This document shows, piece by piece, positions 1 through 7,404 of a stretch of DNA of 10,172 bases. The position numbers were made by a program, and so were the translations under genes. Numbering within the stretch: the stretch's first letter is position 1; each line of letters begins with the position of its first letter. Where the stretch lies: the NCBI GenBank assembly GCA_027318525.1, contig DAHVPA010000056.1, positions 1-10,172 of the forward strand, written 5' to 3'. The notes below the pieces were generated by a model. The model saw nothing but the letters and a program-made list of their open reading frames with translations. It made no database searches and was not told the DNA's origin. The stretch comes from Candidatus Cloacimonadota bacterium. GTDB lineage: Bacteria; Cloacimonadota; Cloacimonadia; Cloacimonadales; Cloacimonadaceae.

Positions 1-219
1 CAGGATGGTGCCATCACCGCCCAAGACCAGAATGCAATCAAGGTGAACCTCGATGCAGGAATTGGGGATGATGGTGCAATCAGCATCTGTCAGATATTCC
101 CGCTGACTTTCAAATCCGTAAAACTTGAGGTTGTATTCATTACGGAGGTCTTTCACCAGCTTAAAGAGAATCTCTTTTTTTACATACTTGGGGTGGATAT
201 ATAAGCCGAAGTTTTTCAT
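1..219 (-). CDS. nadK: NAD kinase, N-terminal 73 residues (gene runs off the left edge)
   Basis: ATP (or polyphosphate)-dependent NAD kinase phosphorylates NAD to NADP in the cytosol. The visible reading frame starts MKNFGLYIHP and reaches VLGGDGTIL at residues 65-73. GGDGT is the signature of the NAD kinase/diacylglycerol kinase fold; its aspartate is catalytic in the family. The first residues form the expected opening beta strand (GLYIHP, comparable to the usual G-x-x-x-N/HP). The ATG at 219-217 overlaps the rsgA TGA (218-216) as ATGA, a classic translational coupling arrangement, and this fixes the start. The rest of the protein, including the NE-x-x-x-x NAD-binding region, is outside the window. 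It is the last visible gene of the dapA-peptidase-rsgA-nadK unit. The call rests on the GGDG motif, its position about 70 residues in, and the N-terminal strand. Confidence 0.88.
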   Translation of the reverse strand, partial: MKNFGLYIHPKYVKKEILFKLVKDLRNEYNLKFYGFESQREYLTDADCTIIPNSCIEVHLDCILVLGGDGTIL

Positions 220-1280
220 AATGATTCCATAATCCTGAGATAGGATTCATAGCGTTGCAGAGGGATGAACCCGTTTTCCACATCACGTTTGACGGCGCAA
301 TCAGTCTCATGACTGTGCGTGCAGCTGCGGTAATAACACTTGTCGGCATAAATAGAAAAACCGGGGAAAGCAGAAGGAATCAGGCTTTTTTGCTCCCTGT
401 GGAGATTCACCGTTTTCAGACCAGGAGTATCAACCAGATTGCCACCGAAAGACCATTTTAAAAGCCTTGCCTGGGAAGTGGTGTGCCTGCCTTTCTCATT
501 GAAATCGCTGACAGCGCTGACAGCCAGTTCCAAACCCGGTTCCAAAGCGTTAATGAGAGATGTCTTGCCCGTTCCGGACTGACCGGAAAAAACGGAATCC
601 TTGTCTTTAATCAGGCTTTTGAGCTTATCAATCCCCATATTGGTAATGGTTGAACTGAAGATTACGGGGATGTCAAGCTTTTTGTAGTAAGCTGCCACTT
701 CTTCTGCTTCTGCCATGTCCTGACAGAGGTCCATCTTGTTTATGCAAATGATGGGATTTAGCTTATTGATATTGGCAATGCAGAGATAGCGGTCAATCAA
801 TCCAGGCTTGAGGTTAGGCATCGCCCAGGAAGCAGTTATCACCAGATAATCAATGTTACAGGCAACGATAATCTCCTTCTGAAAATTATTCTCGGTATAT
901 CTGGAAAGAGTATTGGTGCGCGGTAACAGCTCTTCAATCCTATAATCAGGTTCGGCAGAAATATCCACATTGACCCTGTCCCCCACAGCGCTCAACATTC
1001 TGGTCTGAAACAGGAACTGCTTCAGTCTTCCGCTTAGGATGCAGGGATATTCCTTATCACCTATCCTGACAATATTCAGATAATTGGATTTGACTTCGAC
1101 CACTCTGCCTTTGACCAGTTCCAGCTCCTTTTTCAGAGATTGGGAGCTTTTGTCCTGAGTCCTGCGGCTTTTTTTGCTGGCAGAGGATTGAATCTCATCA
1201 TAAAAATCACCGTCCTGAACCTTGGTATTGCCAAGGTTCAACTTTTGCCGACGGGTGATTTTTTTATCTTTTTGTTTCAT
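216..1280 (-). CDS. rsgA: Ribosome small subunit-dependent GTPase A (RsgA/YjeQ)
   Basis: A GTPase that binds the 30S subunit and acts late in its maturation. Its G motifs are in the circularly permuted order typical of this family: NKMD (G4) at residues 181-184, the P-loop GQSGTGKT (G1) at 233-240, GRHTT (G2/switch I) at 264-268 and DTPG (G3) at 284-287. An OB-fold region precedes them (about 55-120). The C-terminal zinc knuckle is intact: Cys315, Cys320, His322 and Cys328 in C-x4-C-x-H-x5-C. The first ~50 residues are lysine/arginine-rich and polar, resembling the rRNA-contacting N-terminal tail of the E. coli protein; the total of 354 aa is close to the E. coli length. The ATG lies 1 nt after the peptidase stop, with no strong Shine-Dalgarno sequence, so translation probably depends on coupling. 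The gene ends in a 4-nt overlap with nadK. Confidence 0.96.
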   Translation of the reverse strand: MKQKDKKITRRQKLNLGNTKVQDGDFYDEIQSSASKKSRRTQDKSSQSLKKELELVKGRVVEVKSNYLNIVRIGDKEYPCILSGRLKQFLFQTRMLSAVGDRVNVDISAEPDYRIEELLPRTNTLSRYTENNFQKEIIVACNIDYLVITASWAMPNLKPGLIDRYLCIANINKLNPIICINKMDLCQDMAEAEEVAAYYKKLDIPVIFSSTITNMGIDKLKSLIKDKDSVFSGQSGTGKTSLINALEPGLELAVSAVSDFNEKGRHTTSQARLLKWSFGGNLVDTPGLKTVNLHREQKSLIPSAFPGFSIYADKCYYRSCTHSHETDCAVKRDVENGFIPLQRYESYLRIMESL

Positions 1281-1281
1281 C

Positions 1282-4197
1282 TCATACAGGGATGGCGGGA
1301 ATCAAAGTGTCAAACATTCCGCTCTGCTGTTTCAGCTTGGCTTCCACACCGAAAGCAGTCTTCTGATTGAGTCCTATCACTGCCTTAACCAAAGCTGCAG
1401 CTTTTCTGATATCGTCCTGAGTGGCAGCAAGCACTTCATCCCGCAGTTGCTGACGGTCTGCTTCACTGATGCCGACGATGTAATTGAAAGCAGCATTGTA
1501 ACCTTTCTGGAAGGGAGTCGTCGGCATGTCAAACTCAGCCATGGTGCCGATGATGTATTTTTCAAAATCCCGCTCTGAACATTTGAAATTCTCCAGATAT
1601 GCAGCTATCTTTTCATAGACGGCATAAGTCTCTGCCAGATTGGGATCACGATATGAGCAGAAATAGGCATAGCCATAACGGGCAAACAGCACCATAATTC
1701 CGTATGCACCACCCTTTACTCTGAGTTCCTGCATCAGAAAATCGTTTCTGAGGATATTGGTCAGCACCTGCAGACTACCATTGTATTTATAACCAAGCTG
1801 CTTGAAGTTTCCACCCTGAGCGCAGAATTGGATATTGACCGGTGCAAAGATGCCTTCATTCAGTTTCCTGGGGGTAAAGGATCTGTCTGCAGCGCAAGCC
1901 TCAAGCTTAGGGAAACCGTTTACAAATTGTTCAAACTGCTGACCCATAGCCTCGATGTCTGCAGCAGGTGAGGTTATATTCAGCACCAGGTTATTCAAAT
2001 GGCAGGCGGATTTGATGGTAGCTGCCAGCTTATCCAACACATCTTCCGGAGCGCTTTCCATCTTTTTGTCCAGTGCGTTCAGGAAGGAATAATACTCCAT
2101 CCCTTCGGTCAAATCCTGCCAGTAGTGGTATTGACCGGTCTGAGCCAGCATTCTCCGGATGGCAGTCTGGTGCCCATAGCTGATGAGCATCATCTGGACG
2201 CGGGATTTCGTTTCTTTGAGAAGTTGGTGTATCCTTTCCCTATCGCGGAAAGTGGTTCTGCAAGCATATTCGTATGCCAGTTCCAACATGCGTCCGACTT
2301 TGGCTTTGACTGCTTTGGCGCGCAGAACAAAACGGGGAATAGCCTTGGCATTGTCGCGATTGTTCGGATACAGAACCAGGCTGGCGGAAATCCCGCCCGT
2401 GTTGATGTCAATTTCGTTGGAAAGTTCTGCAAAACTATAATTTTCCGTATCCAGGCTTCCCAAAAGGGCGGAAGCCAGCTCCAGCCATTGGAAATCATCT
2501 TCGGGCATGTGGCTGAGGTCAAAGTATGCGCTTGTGTAAACAATCCCATTGGTAAACACATCATGCTTCAAAAGTGTGTAACCGTCTTTGCTTACTTCTT
2601 CCAAAGGCAGCTTTTCAACTTCTTTTTTAATATCTTTCACAGAAATAAAGGGAATTTTAGCAATGTCTTCCGGTGTATCAGGTGTATCCTGCCACTCCTG
2701 CAGACTAACGTTATCCTTTACTAGTTCGCTGATTTGCTCTGCGGAAAGTTTTGCCTTGTATTCTGCCAGGATTTGCCTTGTCCGCTCATCTTTCTGCTCT
2801 ACCAAACCCTGAACCGGCTTCAGCACTATGCTGCTGGAGTGTTTGTTACCCAGAACAAAGCTGCTGATAAGCTGCTCATACATGGGTTCGGTCAGACCTT
2901 TGCGCAGATGCTCCAGCACCGGCTCAAACTCCAGATAAGCCAACGGGTCTCCACCATGCAGCCAGCTTTTCAGCACGGTTGAATGATAAAAAAGTCCCTT
3001 GGGGAAATTGCCGCGTTCTGCTTCACGCCAGACAAACTCCTTGATGTTGATGGTGGCTTCTATCAGTTTTTTTTCGAATCCTTCCCGGGAAATCCTTTCC
3101 AGTTCTGACATGATAAGCTTTTCCAGAGTTTCCAGGTCTTCAGTCCGGACATGCTTGCAGATTATGCTGAAGGTGGGCTGCAGACAGTTTTCATCGTAGT
3201 AGGCAAAGCTATCTGCACACAGCCCTGATTTCTGCAGGGCAAGCTTGAGCGGTGAAGCCGCAGAATCCATCAAGGCTTCCTGCATTACCGCCATGGCATT
3301 GGTGGTCATCACATCCAGAGCGTTGCCACAGGTAAAATTGAGCGCCAGATAATTTCTGCCGGCTGGGTCCTCATCAGTCCCGATGGAATAGCTTTCCTCG
3401 ATTCTGACCGGTTGGCTGAATGCTTTCTGGATAGGTATGTCGCTCTTAGGGTCAGCCTTTTCAAAAGCTGATAAATAGTGTTCATCCAGAAAAGCCAGCA
3501 CTTTTTCCTGGTCGATATCGCCATACAGATAAATCCAGCTGTTGGAAGGGTGATAATACTTGGTATGAAAAGCTTTGAACTTTTCCCAGCTCAGTTGGGG
3601 AATGCATTCAGGGTCACCGCCTGACTCAAAACCATAAGGTGTATCGGGGAATTGGACCTGCTGGTTCTTTCTATAGAGAATCAGTTCGGGTGATGAAAAT
3701 GCACCTTTCATCTCATTGTAAACCACACCCCTGTAAACAATTTCGTCTTCAGGTTTAAACAGCTCATGGTGCCAGCCTTCCTGCTTCAGGACTTCCGGAC
3801 CGTTGTAGATATTGGGATAGAGCACCGCATCGAGGTAAACGTGCATCAGGTTAAAGAAATCCTGGTCGTTGGTGCTGGCTATCGGATAGGATGTGTGGTC
3901 AGATGCCGTGAAGGCATTCAGGAAAGTCTTCATGCTGCCTTTCATCAGCTCGGTAAAGGTGTTTTTTGCCGGGAAGTTACGTGAGCCATTGAGGACACTG
4001 TGTTCCAGGATATGCGGGCAGCCTGTGCTGTCTTCCGGAGGTGTCCTGAAAGTTATACTGAAAGCTTTGTTGGTATCGTCATTCTTGAGGAAGAGGAGGC
4101 GTGCGCCTGTCTTGACGTGTTCATACTGATAAGCTATGGAACGAATCTCTGTCACTTCTTTTTGGCTGATCAACTTGTAATTCTTGTTTTCTGTCAC
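1282..4197 (-). CDS. M16C insulinase-family metallopeptidase (presequence protease PreP/Cym1-like)
   Basis: A zinc peptidase of about 970 residues, the usual length for the single-chain, four-domain M16C family that degrades unstructured peptides inside a closed chamber. The inverted zinc motif HILEH is at residues 62-66 (ligands His62 and His66, catalytic base Glu65). The third ligand is probably Glu162 in VVYNEMKG. The flanking blocks GSRNFPAKNTF, KGSMKTFLNAFTASDHTSYP and VYLDAVLYP are typical of PreP. Near the C-terminus, KGGAYG (about 828-833) and SYRDPN (848-853) match the conserved substrate-binding half. No signal peptide or membrane segment is visible, so it should be cytosolic. The start is GTG at 4197-4195 behind GGAG (5-nt AAAAA spacer); the nearby ATG at the same site is out of frame. 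A structured 189-bp spacer separates it from dapA. The physiological substrate cannot be read from sequence. Confidence 0.93.
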   Translation of the reverse strand: MTENKNYKLISQKEVTEIRSIAYQYEHVKTGARLLFLKNDDTNKAFSITFRTPPEDSTGCPHILEHSVLNGSRNFPAKNTFTELMKGSMKTFLNAFTASDHTSYPIASTNDQDFFNLMHVYLDAVLYPNIYNGPEVLKQEGWHHELFKPEDEIVYRGVVYNEMKGAFSSPELILYRKNQQVQFPDTPYGFESGGDPECIPQLSWEKFKAFHTKYYHPSNSWIYLYGDIDQEKVLAFLDEHYLSAFEKADPKSDIPIQKAFSQPVRIEESYSIGTDEDPAGRNYLALNFTCGNALDVMTTNAMAVMQEALMDSAASPLKLALQKSGLCADSFAYYDENCLQPTFSIICKHVRTEDLETLEKLIMSELERISREGFEKKLIEATINIKEFVWREAERGNFPKGLFYHSTVLKSWLHGGDPLAYLEFEPVLEHLRKGLTEPMYEQLISSFVLGNKHSSSIVLKPVQGLVEQKDERTRQILAEYKAKLSAEQISELVKDNVSLQEWQDTPDTPEDIAKIPFISVKDIKKEVEKLPLEEVSKDGYTLLKHDVFTNGIVYTSAYFDLSHMPEDDFQWLELASALLGSLDTENYSFAELSNEIDINTGGISASLVLYPNNRDNAKAIPRFVLRAKAVKAKVGRMLELAYEYACRTTFRDRERIHQLLKETKSRVQMMLISYGHQTAIRRMLAQTGQYHYWQDLTEGMEYYSFLNALDKKMESAPEDVLDKLAATIKSACHLNNLVLNITSPAADIEAMGQQFEQFVNGFPKLEACAADRSFTPRKLNEGIFAPVNIQFCAQGGNFKQLGYKYNGSLQVLTNILRNDFLMQELRVKGGAYGIMVLFARYGYAYFCSYRDPNLAETYAVYEKIAAYLENFKCSERDFEKYIIGTMAEFDMPTTPFQKGYNAAFNYIVGISEADRQQLRDEVLAATQDDIRKAAALVKAVIGLNQKTAFGVEAKLKQQSGMFDTLIPAIPV

Positions 4198-4217
4198 TTT
4201 TTCTCCATTTAATTGCT

Positions 4218-4355
4218 CCGTATCAAACTCGGAAGTCTGTCTTTTCCTGCTTAATCAGTTGTCCCGCTCTTTCTCCGCTGCCTCTCGAGTAAAGTCCGGG
4301 AGGCTGGCGGAGGCTGCGCGACGGCTAATCAAGGAAGGAGCCTGTTCTGATACGG
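4218..4355. repeat. Nested imperfect inverted-repeat element between dapA and the M16C peptidase gene
   Basis: Almost the whole 189-bp spacer can fold on itself as concentric stems. Outer arms CCGTATCA (4218-4225) and TGATACGG (4348-4355) are perfectly complementary. TTTTCCT (4242-4248) pairs with AGGAAGG (4332-4338) with two G-T pairs. GTCCCGC (4261-4267) pairs with GCGCGAC (4316-4322) with one mismatch. The core is TCCGC-T-GCCTC (4274-4284) with GAGGC-TG-GCGGA (4300-4311). No U-run follows on either strand, so it is not an intrinsic terminator. The outer arm ends about 9 nt before the GGAG of the peptidase gene, so folding in the mRNA could affect its translation. It could equally be a MITE-like palindromic insertion or a structured RNA. 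The pairings are seen; function is unknown. Confidence 0.6.
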
Positions 4356-4386
4356 GATAATGTCTGCTGTCCTCTGAGTCCAAATC

Positions 4387-5262
4387 TCAGATAAGTTTGT
4401 ATTCCTTCAGCGTCTGCTTCAGAATGACTCGGCTGCTTTCCTGCAATGGACACATGGGCAGCCGGAATTCATTATCTATCATACCCATCATGTGCAAGGC
4501 TTCCTTGACAGGGATGGGACTGGTTTCAACAAAGAGATGCTGGTTGATTTTAATCAGATACTGATGCTGCTTGAGGGCAGTGGCAAAATCGCCATCCAGA
4601 CAGGCTTTGATATGTTCGTGCATGAGTTTGGGCAGGATGTTGGCAGTAACCGAGATGGTTCCCTTAAAGCCGCTTGCCATGAGGGGCATGTTGATTCCAT
4701 CCTCACCGCTCATGCAGACAAATCCTTCCGGAGCATCGCGCACGATTTCAGCTGCCTGTACTATCATGTTGCTGGCTTCCTTGATGCCCACTATGCGCGG
4801 ATTGGCTTTGGCGATGCGGACTGTCGTGGCGGCTGTCATGTTCACTCCGGTGCGCCCCAGAATGTTATACATAATAATCGGGATATCGGTCTTGTTATGG
4901 ACTTCGCTGAAGAATTCAAACATCCCCTGCTGAGTCGGCTTGATATAATAAGGCACCAGCACCAGGGCATAATCCGCACCCAGTTCTCTTGCTTTTTTGG
5001 TCTGGGCTATCGTGTGATGAAGGTTGTTCGTGCCTGTTCCAACTACAACAGGCACCTTGTGATTGATGCGCTGCAGGCAGAACCGGAGCAAAGCTTCCTT
5101 TTCATCCGAAGCTATGGCAGCGCTTTCTCCTGTTGTCCCCAACAGCACAAAACCATCCGTACCCTCTTCAAGATGCCAGTAAATCAGCTTCTCCAAAGCC
5201 GTGTAATCTATCTCGCCATGCTTAAAGGGCGTAACGAGTGCAACAAAAGAACCTTGCAGCAT
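4387..5262 (-). CDS. dapA: 4-hydroxy-tetrahydrodipicolinate synthase
   Basis: Condenses pyruvate with aspartate semialdehyde, the first committed step of the diaminopimelate/lysine branch, in the cytosol. It is a TIM-barrel aldolase of 291 aa (E. coli 292). Visible active-site elements: GTTGES at residues 42-47 with Thr43/Thr44, Tyr106 in PYY, Tyr132 in MYN, Arg137 in GRTG, and Schiff-base Lys161 in GIKEAS. PIPVK near the C-terminus is also conserved. Oddities: MYNILGRTG has leucine where most members have proline (YNVPGRTG). By alignment with E. coli, the lysine-site positions His53, His56 and Glu84 are Ser52, Lys55 and His83, suggesting weak or no lysine feedback inhibition. The ATG follows a perfect AGGAGG (5272-5267) with a 4-nt spacer. 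The gene is first after the frr terminator and probably has its own promoter. N-acetylneuraminate lyase-type relatives share the fold, but the motif set favours DapA. Confidence 0.93.
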   Translation of the reverse strand: MLQGSFVALVTPFKHGEIDYTALEKLIYWHLEEGTDGFVLLGTTGESAAIASDEKEALLRFCLQRINHKVPVVVGTGTNNLHHTIAQTKKARELGADYALVLVPYYIKPTQQGMFEFFSEVHNKTDIPIIMYNILGRTGVNMTAATTVRIAKANPRIVGIKEASNMIVQAAEIVRDAPEGFVCMSGEDGINMPLMASGFKGTISVTANILPKLMHEHIKACLDGDFATALKQHQYLIKINQHLFVETSPIPVKEALHMMGMIDNEFRLPMCPLQESSRVILKQTLKEYKLI

Positions 5263-5305
5263 AAAGCCTCCTATCTAAAATAAAACTTTCACTTCTATTG
5301 CTGGC

Positions 5306-5356
5306 GGGTAGCAAACTGAAGGTTGTTATATCCTAATCAGTTTGCGGTCTTTACCC
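5306..5356 (-). promoter_or_regulatory. Dyad overlapping a putative dapA promoter
   Basis: Upstream of dapA, GCAAACTGA (5311-5319) and TCAGTTTGC (5337-5345) form a perfect 9-bp inverted repeat with a 17-nt centre. Outside it, GGGTA (5306-5310) and TACCC (5352-5356) extend the dyad across a 6-nt bulge. On the minus strand a possible -10, TATAAC (5330-5325), sits at the dyad centre, 17 bp from a weak -35, TAAAGA (5353-5348). The layout suits either an operator covering the promoter or a leader hairpin. No lysine riboswitch features were recognised. The repeat is certain; the promoter assignment is weak. Confidence 0.4.
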
Positions 5357-5404
5357 ATTTCTAAGGGACTTCATCCCAAACAGGCAGTGTGGTTCAGCAT
5401 AAAA

Positions 5405-5460
5405 CAAAAAAAGTCGTTACCGCCTGATTTGTAAAGCTTTATTTATAGCGATAACGACTT
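5405..5460 (-). terminator. Intrinsic terminator after frr
   Basis: On the minus strand, AAGTCGTTATCGC and GCGGTAACGACTT form a 13-bp stem (5460-5448 and 5423-5411) with a single mismatch position that can be a U-G pair. The loop is a long 24 nt, and an uninterrupted T-run (5412-5406) follows directly. It lies 17 nt after the frr stop and separates the rpsB-frr unit from dapA. The plus strand has no matching T-run, so it is one-directional. Confidence 0.9.
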
Positions 5461-5476
5461 AATGATGATAAACTAA

Positions 5477-6031
5477 TTAAATCTCAAGAATTTCTTTTTC
5501 TTTGACCTTCTCAGCTTCGTCGACTTTCTTTATCCAGTCATCGGTAGTATCCTGGATTTCCTTGAGGAGCTTCTTCTCGTCGTCTTCGCTGATTTCACTG
5601 TCTTTCTTGCTCTTTTTCACATCCTCATTGGAATCGCGGCGGATGTTTCGGATGGCTACACGAGAGTCTTCCGCCATCTTCTTGAGTGATTTGACAATTT
5701 CCTTGCGTTTTTCTTCGGTCAGGGGCTGAAAGGGCATCCTGATTACGTTGCCGTCGTTTTCGGGTGTAATCCCCAGATTGGCAGCCAGGATGGCTTTCTC
5801 GATATCGGCAAGGGTGGTCTTATCCCAAGGCTGGACTACGATGAGCCTCGCTTCCGGGATTGATATATTGCAGAGCTGCTTCACAGGTGTGGGTTGACCG
5901 TAATAATTTATCTTCACGTCATCCAGAATGCTGGCGCTGGCTCTGCCTGTCCTGATTTTGGAAAACTGATGCAGCAGCGAATCCAGGGTCTTTTGCATCT
6001 TATCGCTGACTTGCTGTTTGATATTCTCCAT
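5477..6031 (-). CDS. frr: Ribosome recycling factor (RRF)
   Basis: Together with EF-G, RRF splits the post-termination ribosome so that its subunits can be reused. The 184-residue product matches the family length (E. coli 185). It carries KIRTGRAS at residues 25-32 in the first long helix, the compact domain II (about 31-105), and the conserved RNIRRDSNE at 128-136, which holds the arginine pair needed for rRNA contact. An acidic/basic helix closes the three-helix bundle. An in-frame ATG 14 codons upstream would add MTSALLYIPDKRII and overlap pyrH. I chose the internal ATG (6031-6029) because GAGG stands 6 nt before it and the resulting MENIKQQV start matches normal RRF length. pyrH ends 13 nt upstream, so the two are co-transcribed. 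The strong terminator lies just downstream. Confidence 0.96.
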   Translation of the reverse strand: MENIKQQVSDKMQKTLDSLLHQFSKIRTGRASASILDDVKINYYGQPTPVKQLCNISIPEARLIVVQPWDKTTLADIEKAILAANLGITPENDGNVIRMPFQPLTEEKRKEIVKSLKKMAEDSRVAIRNIRRDSNEDVKKSKKDSEISEDDEKKLLKEIQDTTDDWIKKVDEAEKVKEKEILEI

Positions 6032-6044
6032 TATTATCCTCTTG

Positions 6045-6770
6045 TCAGGGATGTATAAAAGTGCCGATGTCACTGCTCAGGGCAGCTGCTTTGATGCTGC
6101 CCCGGCTGGTGACGTTGAATATTTTGATGGGCATGGCAAATTCCTGCGCCAATGAAAACGCAGTCATATCCATGACCCCCAGTTTTTGTTCGATACATTG
6201 CTGATAGGTGGCAGAACGGATAAACTCAGCCTGGGGATTCTTTTTGGGGTCATCCGTATAAAGTCCGTCCACTTTGGTGCCTTTGAGCACAACGTCCAGC
6301 TCCAGCTCGACAGCTCTCAGCACAGCTGCGGTATCGGTGGTAAAAAACGGATTTCCCGTCCCGCCGCACAAGAACGTAATCCTGCCTTCCTGCAGAGCAT
6401 TGCGCGCTCTGGAAGGAGTGTAGAACTTGGCAATCTTGTCGGCATCTATAGCGGAATACACTTCCGCCGGATAGTTTTTCTTGTTCAGAATCTCTGCCAG
6501 GTAGAGTGCATTCTGGATGGTGGCAAGCATACCTATGTTGTCAAGGACAACCCGGTTCAGAGACTGGTTTTTCCAGGTTCCGCCCCGGAAAATATTACCG
6601 CCGCCCAACACTACTGCCAGGCTGTAACCCATCTTCCTGAGGTCGATGATATCTTCCGTTATCCGGTCGATAACTTCGTCATCAAAACCATATCCTTTCT
6701 CACCGGCTAGCATTTCACCGCTGAGTTTGAGCATGATCCGATGCATTTTTTCCGGCTGGTAAACCACCAT
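6045..6770 (-). CDS. pyrH: Uridylate (UMP) kinase
   Basis: Phosphorylates UMP to UDP in pyrimidine nucleotide synthesis. The bacterial enzyme is a cytosolic hexamer of the amino acid kinase fold, unrelated to eukaryotic UMP/CMP kinase. The 241-aa protein shows KLSGE at residues 15-19, the glycine-rich phosphate loop GGGNIFRG at 56-63, Asp77 with GMLAT (80-84), GGTGNPFFTTDTAA at 136-149 and KGTKVDGLYTDDP at 163-175, all in family order. The segment NRVVLDNIGMLAT differs slightly from the more usual RVTADYMGMLAT but keeps the aspartate. The ATG at 6770 has GGAG 6 nt upstream. Its 8-residue lead before MHRIMLKLSGE is comparable to other members. It sits between tsf (18-nt gap) and frr (13-nt gap), the widely conserved bacterial order. 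Confidence 0.97.
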   Translation of the reverse strand: MVVYQPEKMHRIMLKLSGEMLAGEKGYGFDDEVIDRITEDIIDLRKMGYSLAVVLGGGNIFRGGTWKNQSLNRVVLDNIGMLATIQNALYLAEILNKKNYPAEVYSAIDADKIAKFYTPSRARNALQEGRITFLCGGTGNPFFTTDTAAVLRAVELELDVVLKGTKVDGLYTDDPKKNPQAEFIRSATYQQCIEQKLGVMDMTAFSLAQEFAMPIKIFNVTSRGSIKAAALSSDIGTFIHP

Positions 6771-6788
6771 ATTCAGCTCCGTTTTGGA

Positions 6789-7385
6789 TTAGTCGCCGAT
6801 GGAAAAACGGGCAAAACGGTTGATTTTGACGTTTTCACCCATCTTGGCAACGACGTCTGTAATCAAAGACTTCACCGTGCGGGTGCTGTCCTTGATAAAT
6901 TCCTGCTCCATCAAAGCGTGCTCTTTGGCATATTTGGCAAGGTGACCTTCCACAATCTTGGGAATGATGTTTTCGGGCTTCTTGTCATTGATTGCTTTGT
7001 TGGTGGCGATTTCCCTCTCCCTTTCAATAATGGCGGGGTCAATCTCTTCCGGTGTCAGTGCCAAAGGATTGGTCGCTGCAATCTGCATGGCAAGGTCCTT
7101 GCAGAGCTGGATAAAGTCGTCGGTCTTGGCGACAAAATCGGTCTCGCAATTGACTTCCACCAGGACGCCAATCTTGTTATTGGAGTGGATATAGGCATAG
7201 ACCAAGCCTTCACGTGTCTCACGTGTGGCTTTGGCTTCGGCTTTGCTGATGCCTTTCTCGCGCAGATATTTGATGGCGGCGTCGATATTACCGTCGTTGG
7301 CTTCGAGGGCTTTCTTGCAGTCCATCATGCCTACTCCGGTGCGCTCGCGCAGCTCTTTGACTAATGCTGATGTTATCTCTGACAT
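6789..7385 (-). CDS. tsf: Translation elongation factor Ts (short form)
   Basis: The nucleotide exchange factor for EF-Tu. The N-terminal UBA-like domain (residues 1-55) contains RTGVGMMDCKKAL, and the core has CETDFVAKTDDF at 80-91, where TDFV (82-85) is the hallmark that intrudes beside the EF-Tu magnesium site. At 198 residues it is much shorter than E. coli EF-Ts (283) and close to the Thermus protein (about 196). It therefore lacks the second core subdomain and coiled-coil arm; the Thermus version works as a dimer, and the same may hold here by inference. The start ATG follows AGGAG by 6 nt. It lies downstream of rpsB across a 61-nt spacer that holds a hairpin, and is followed closely by pyrH. 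Confidence 0.97.
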   Translation of the reverse strand: MSEITSALVKELRERTGVGMMDCKKALEANDGNIDAAIKYLREKGISKAEAKATRETREGLVYAYIHSNNKIGVLVEVNCETDFVAKTDDFIQLCKDLAMQIAATNPLALTPEEIDPAIIEREREIATNKAINDKKPENIIPKIVEGHLAKYAKEHALMEQEFIKDSTRTVKSLITDVVAKMGENVKINRFARFSIGD

Positions 7386-7404
7386 ATAAATCTCCTGTTT
7401 TGGC

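Noticed and set aside
1999..2724. A 241-codon plus-strand open frame inside the peptidase gene.
   Set aside because: The minus-strand M16C protein continues across it with family motifs on both sides; the plus-strand translation looks random.
4285..4304. GAGTAAAGTCCGGGAGGC resembles the conserved GAGGAAAGTCCGGGC start of bacterial RNase P RNA.
   Set aside because: The spacer is only 189 bp, far below the ~350 nt of RNase P RNA, and none of the other conserved regions (such as the ACAGAA/P4 partner) follow. The match is better explained as part of the palindromic element.
4492..5283. A 263-codon plus-strand open frame opposite dapA.
   Set aside because: It is a shadow of dapA. The encoded sequence has no recognisable domain, whereas the minus-strand product has all DapA catalytic residues.
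5263..5404. A lysine riboswitch upstream of dapA.
   Set aside because: The region is too short and lacks the multi-helix core; only a simple dyad and a small GGGA/TCCC hairpin (5365-5377) are visible.
6032..6073. An upstream in-frame ATG that would lengthen RRF by 14 residues.
   Set aside because: It would overlap the end of pyrH and exceed the normal RRF length; the internal ATG has a well-placed GAGG.
6741..7364. A 207-codon plus-strand open frame opposite tsf.
   Set aside because: It is antisense to a well-supported EF-Ts gene and its glycine/phenylalanine-rich translation mirrors the codon pattern of tsf.
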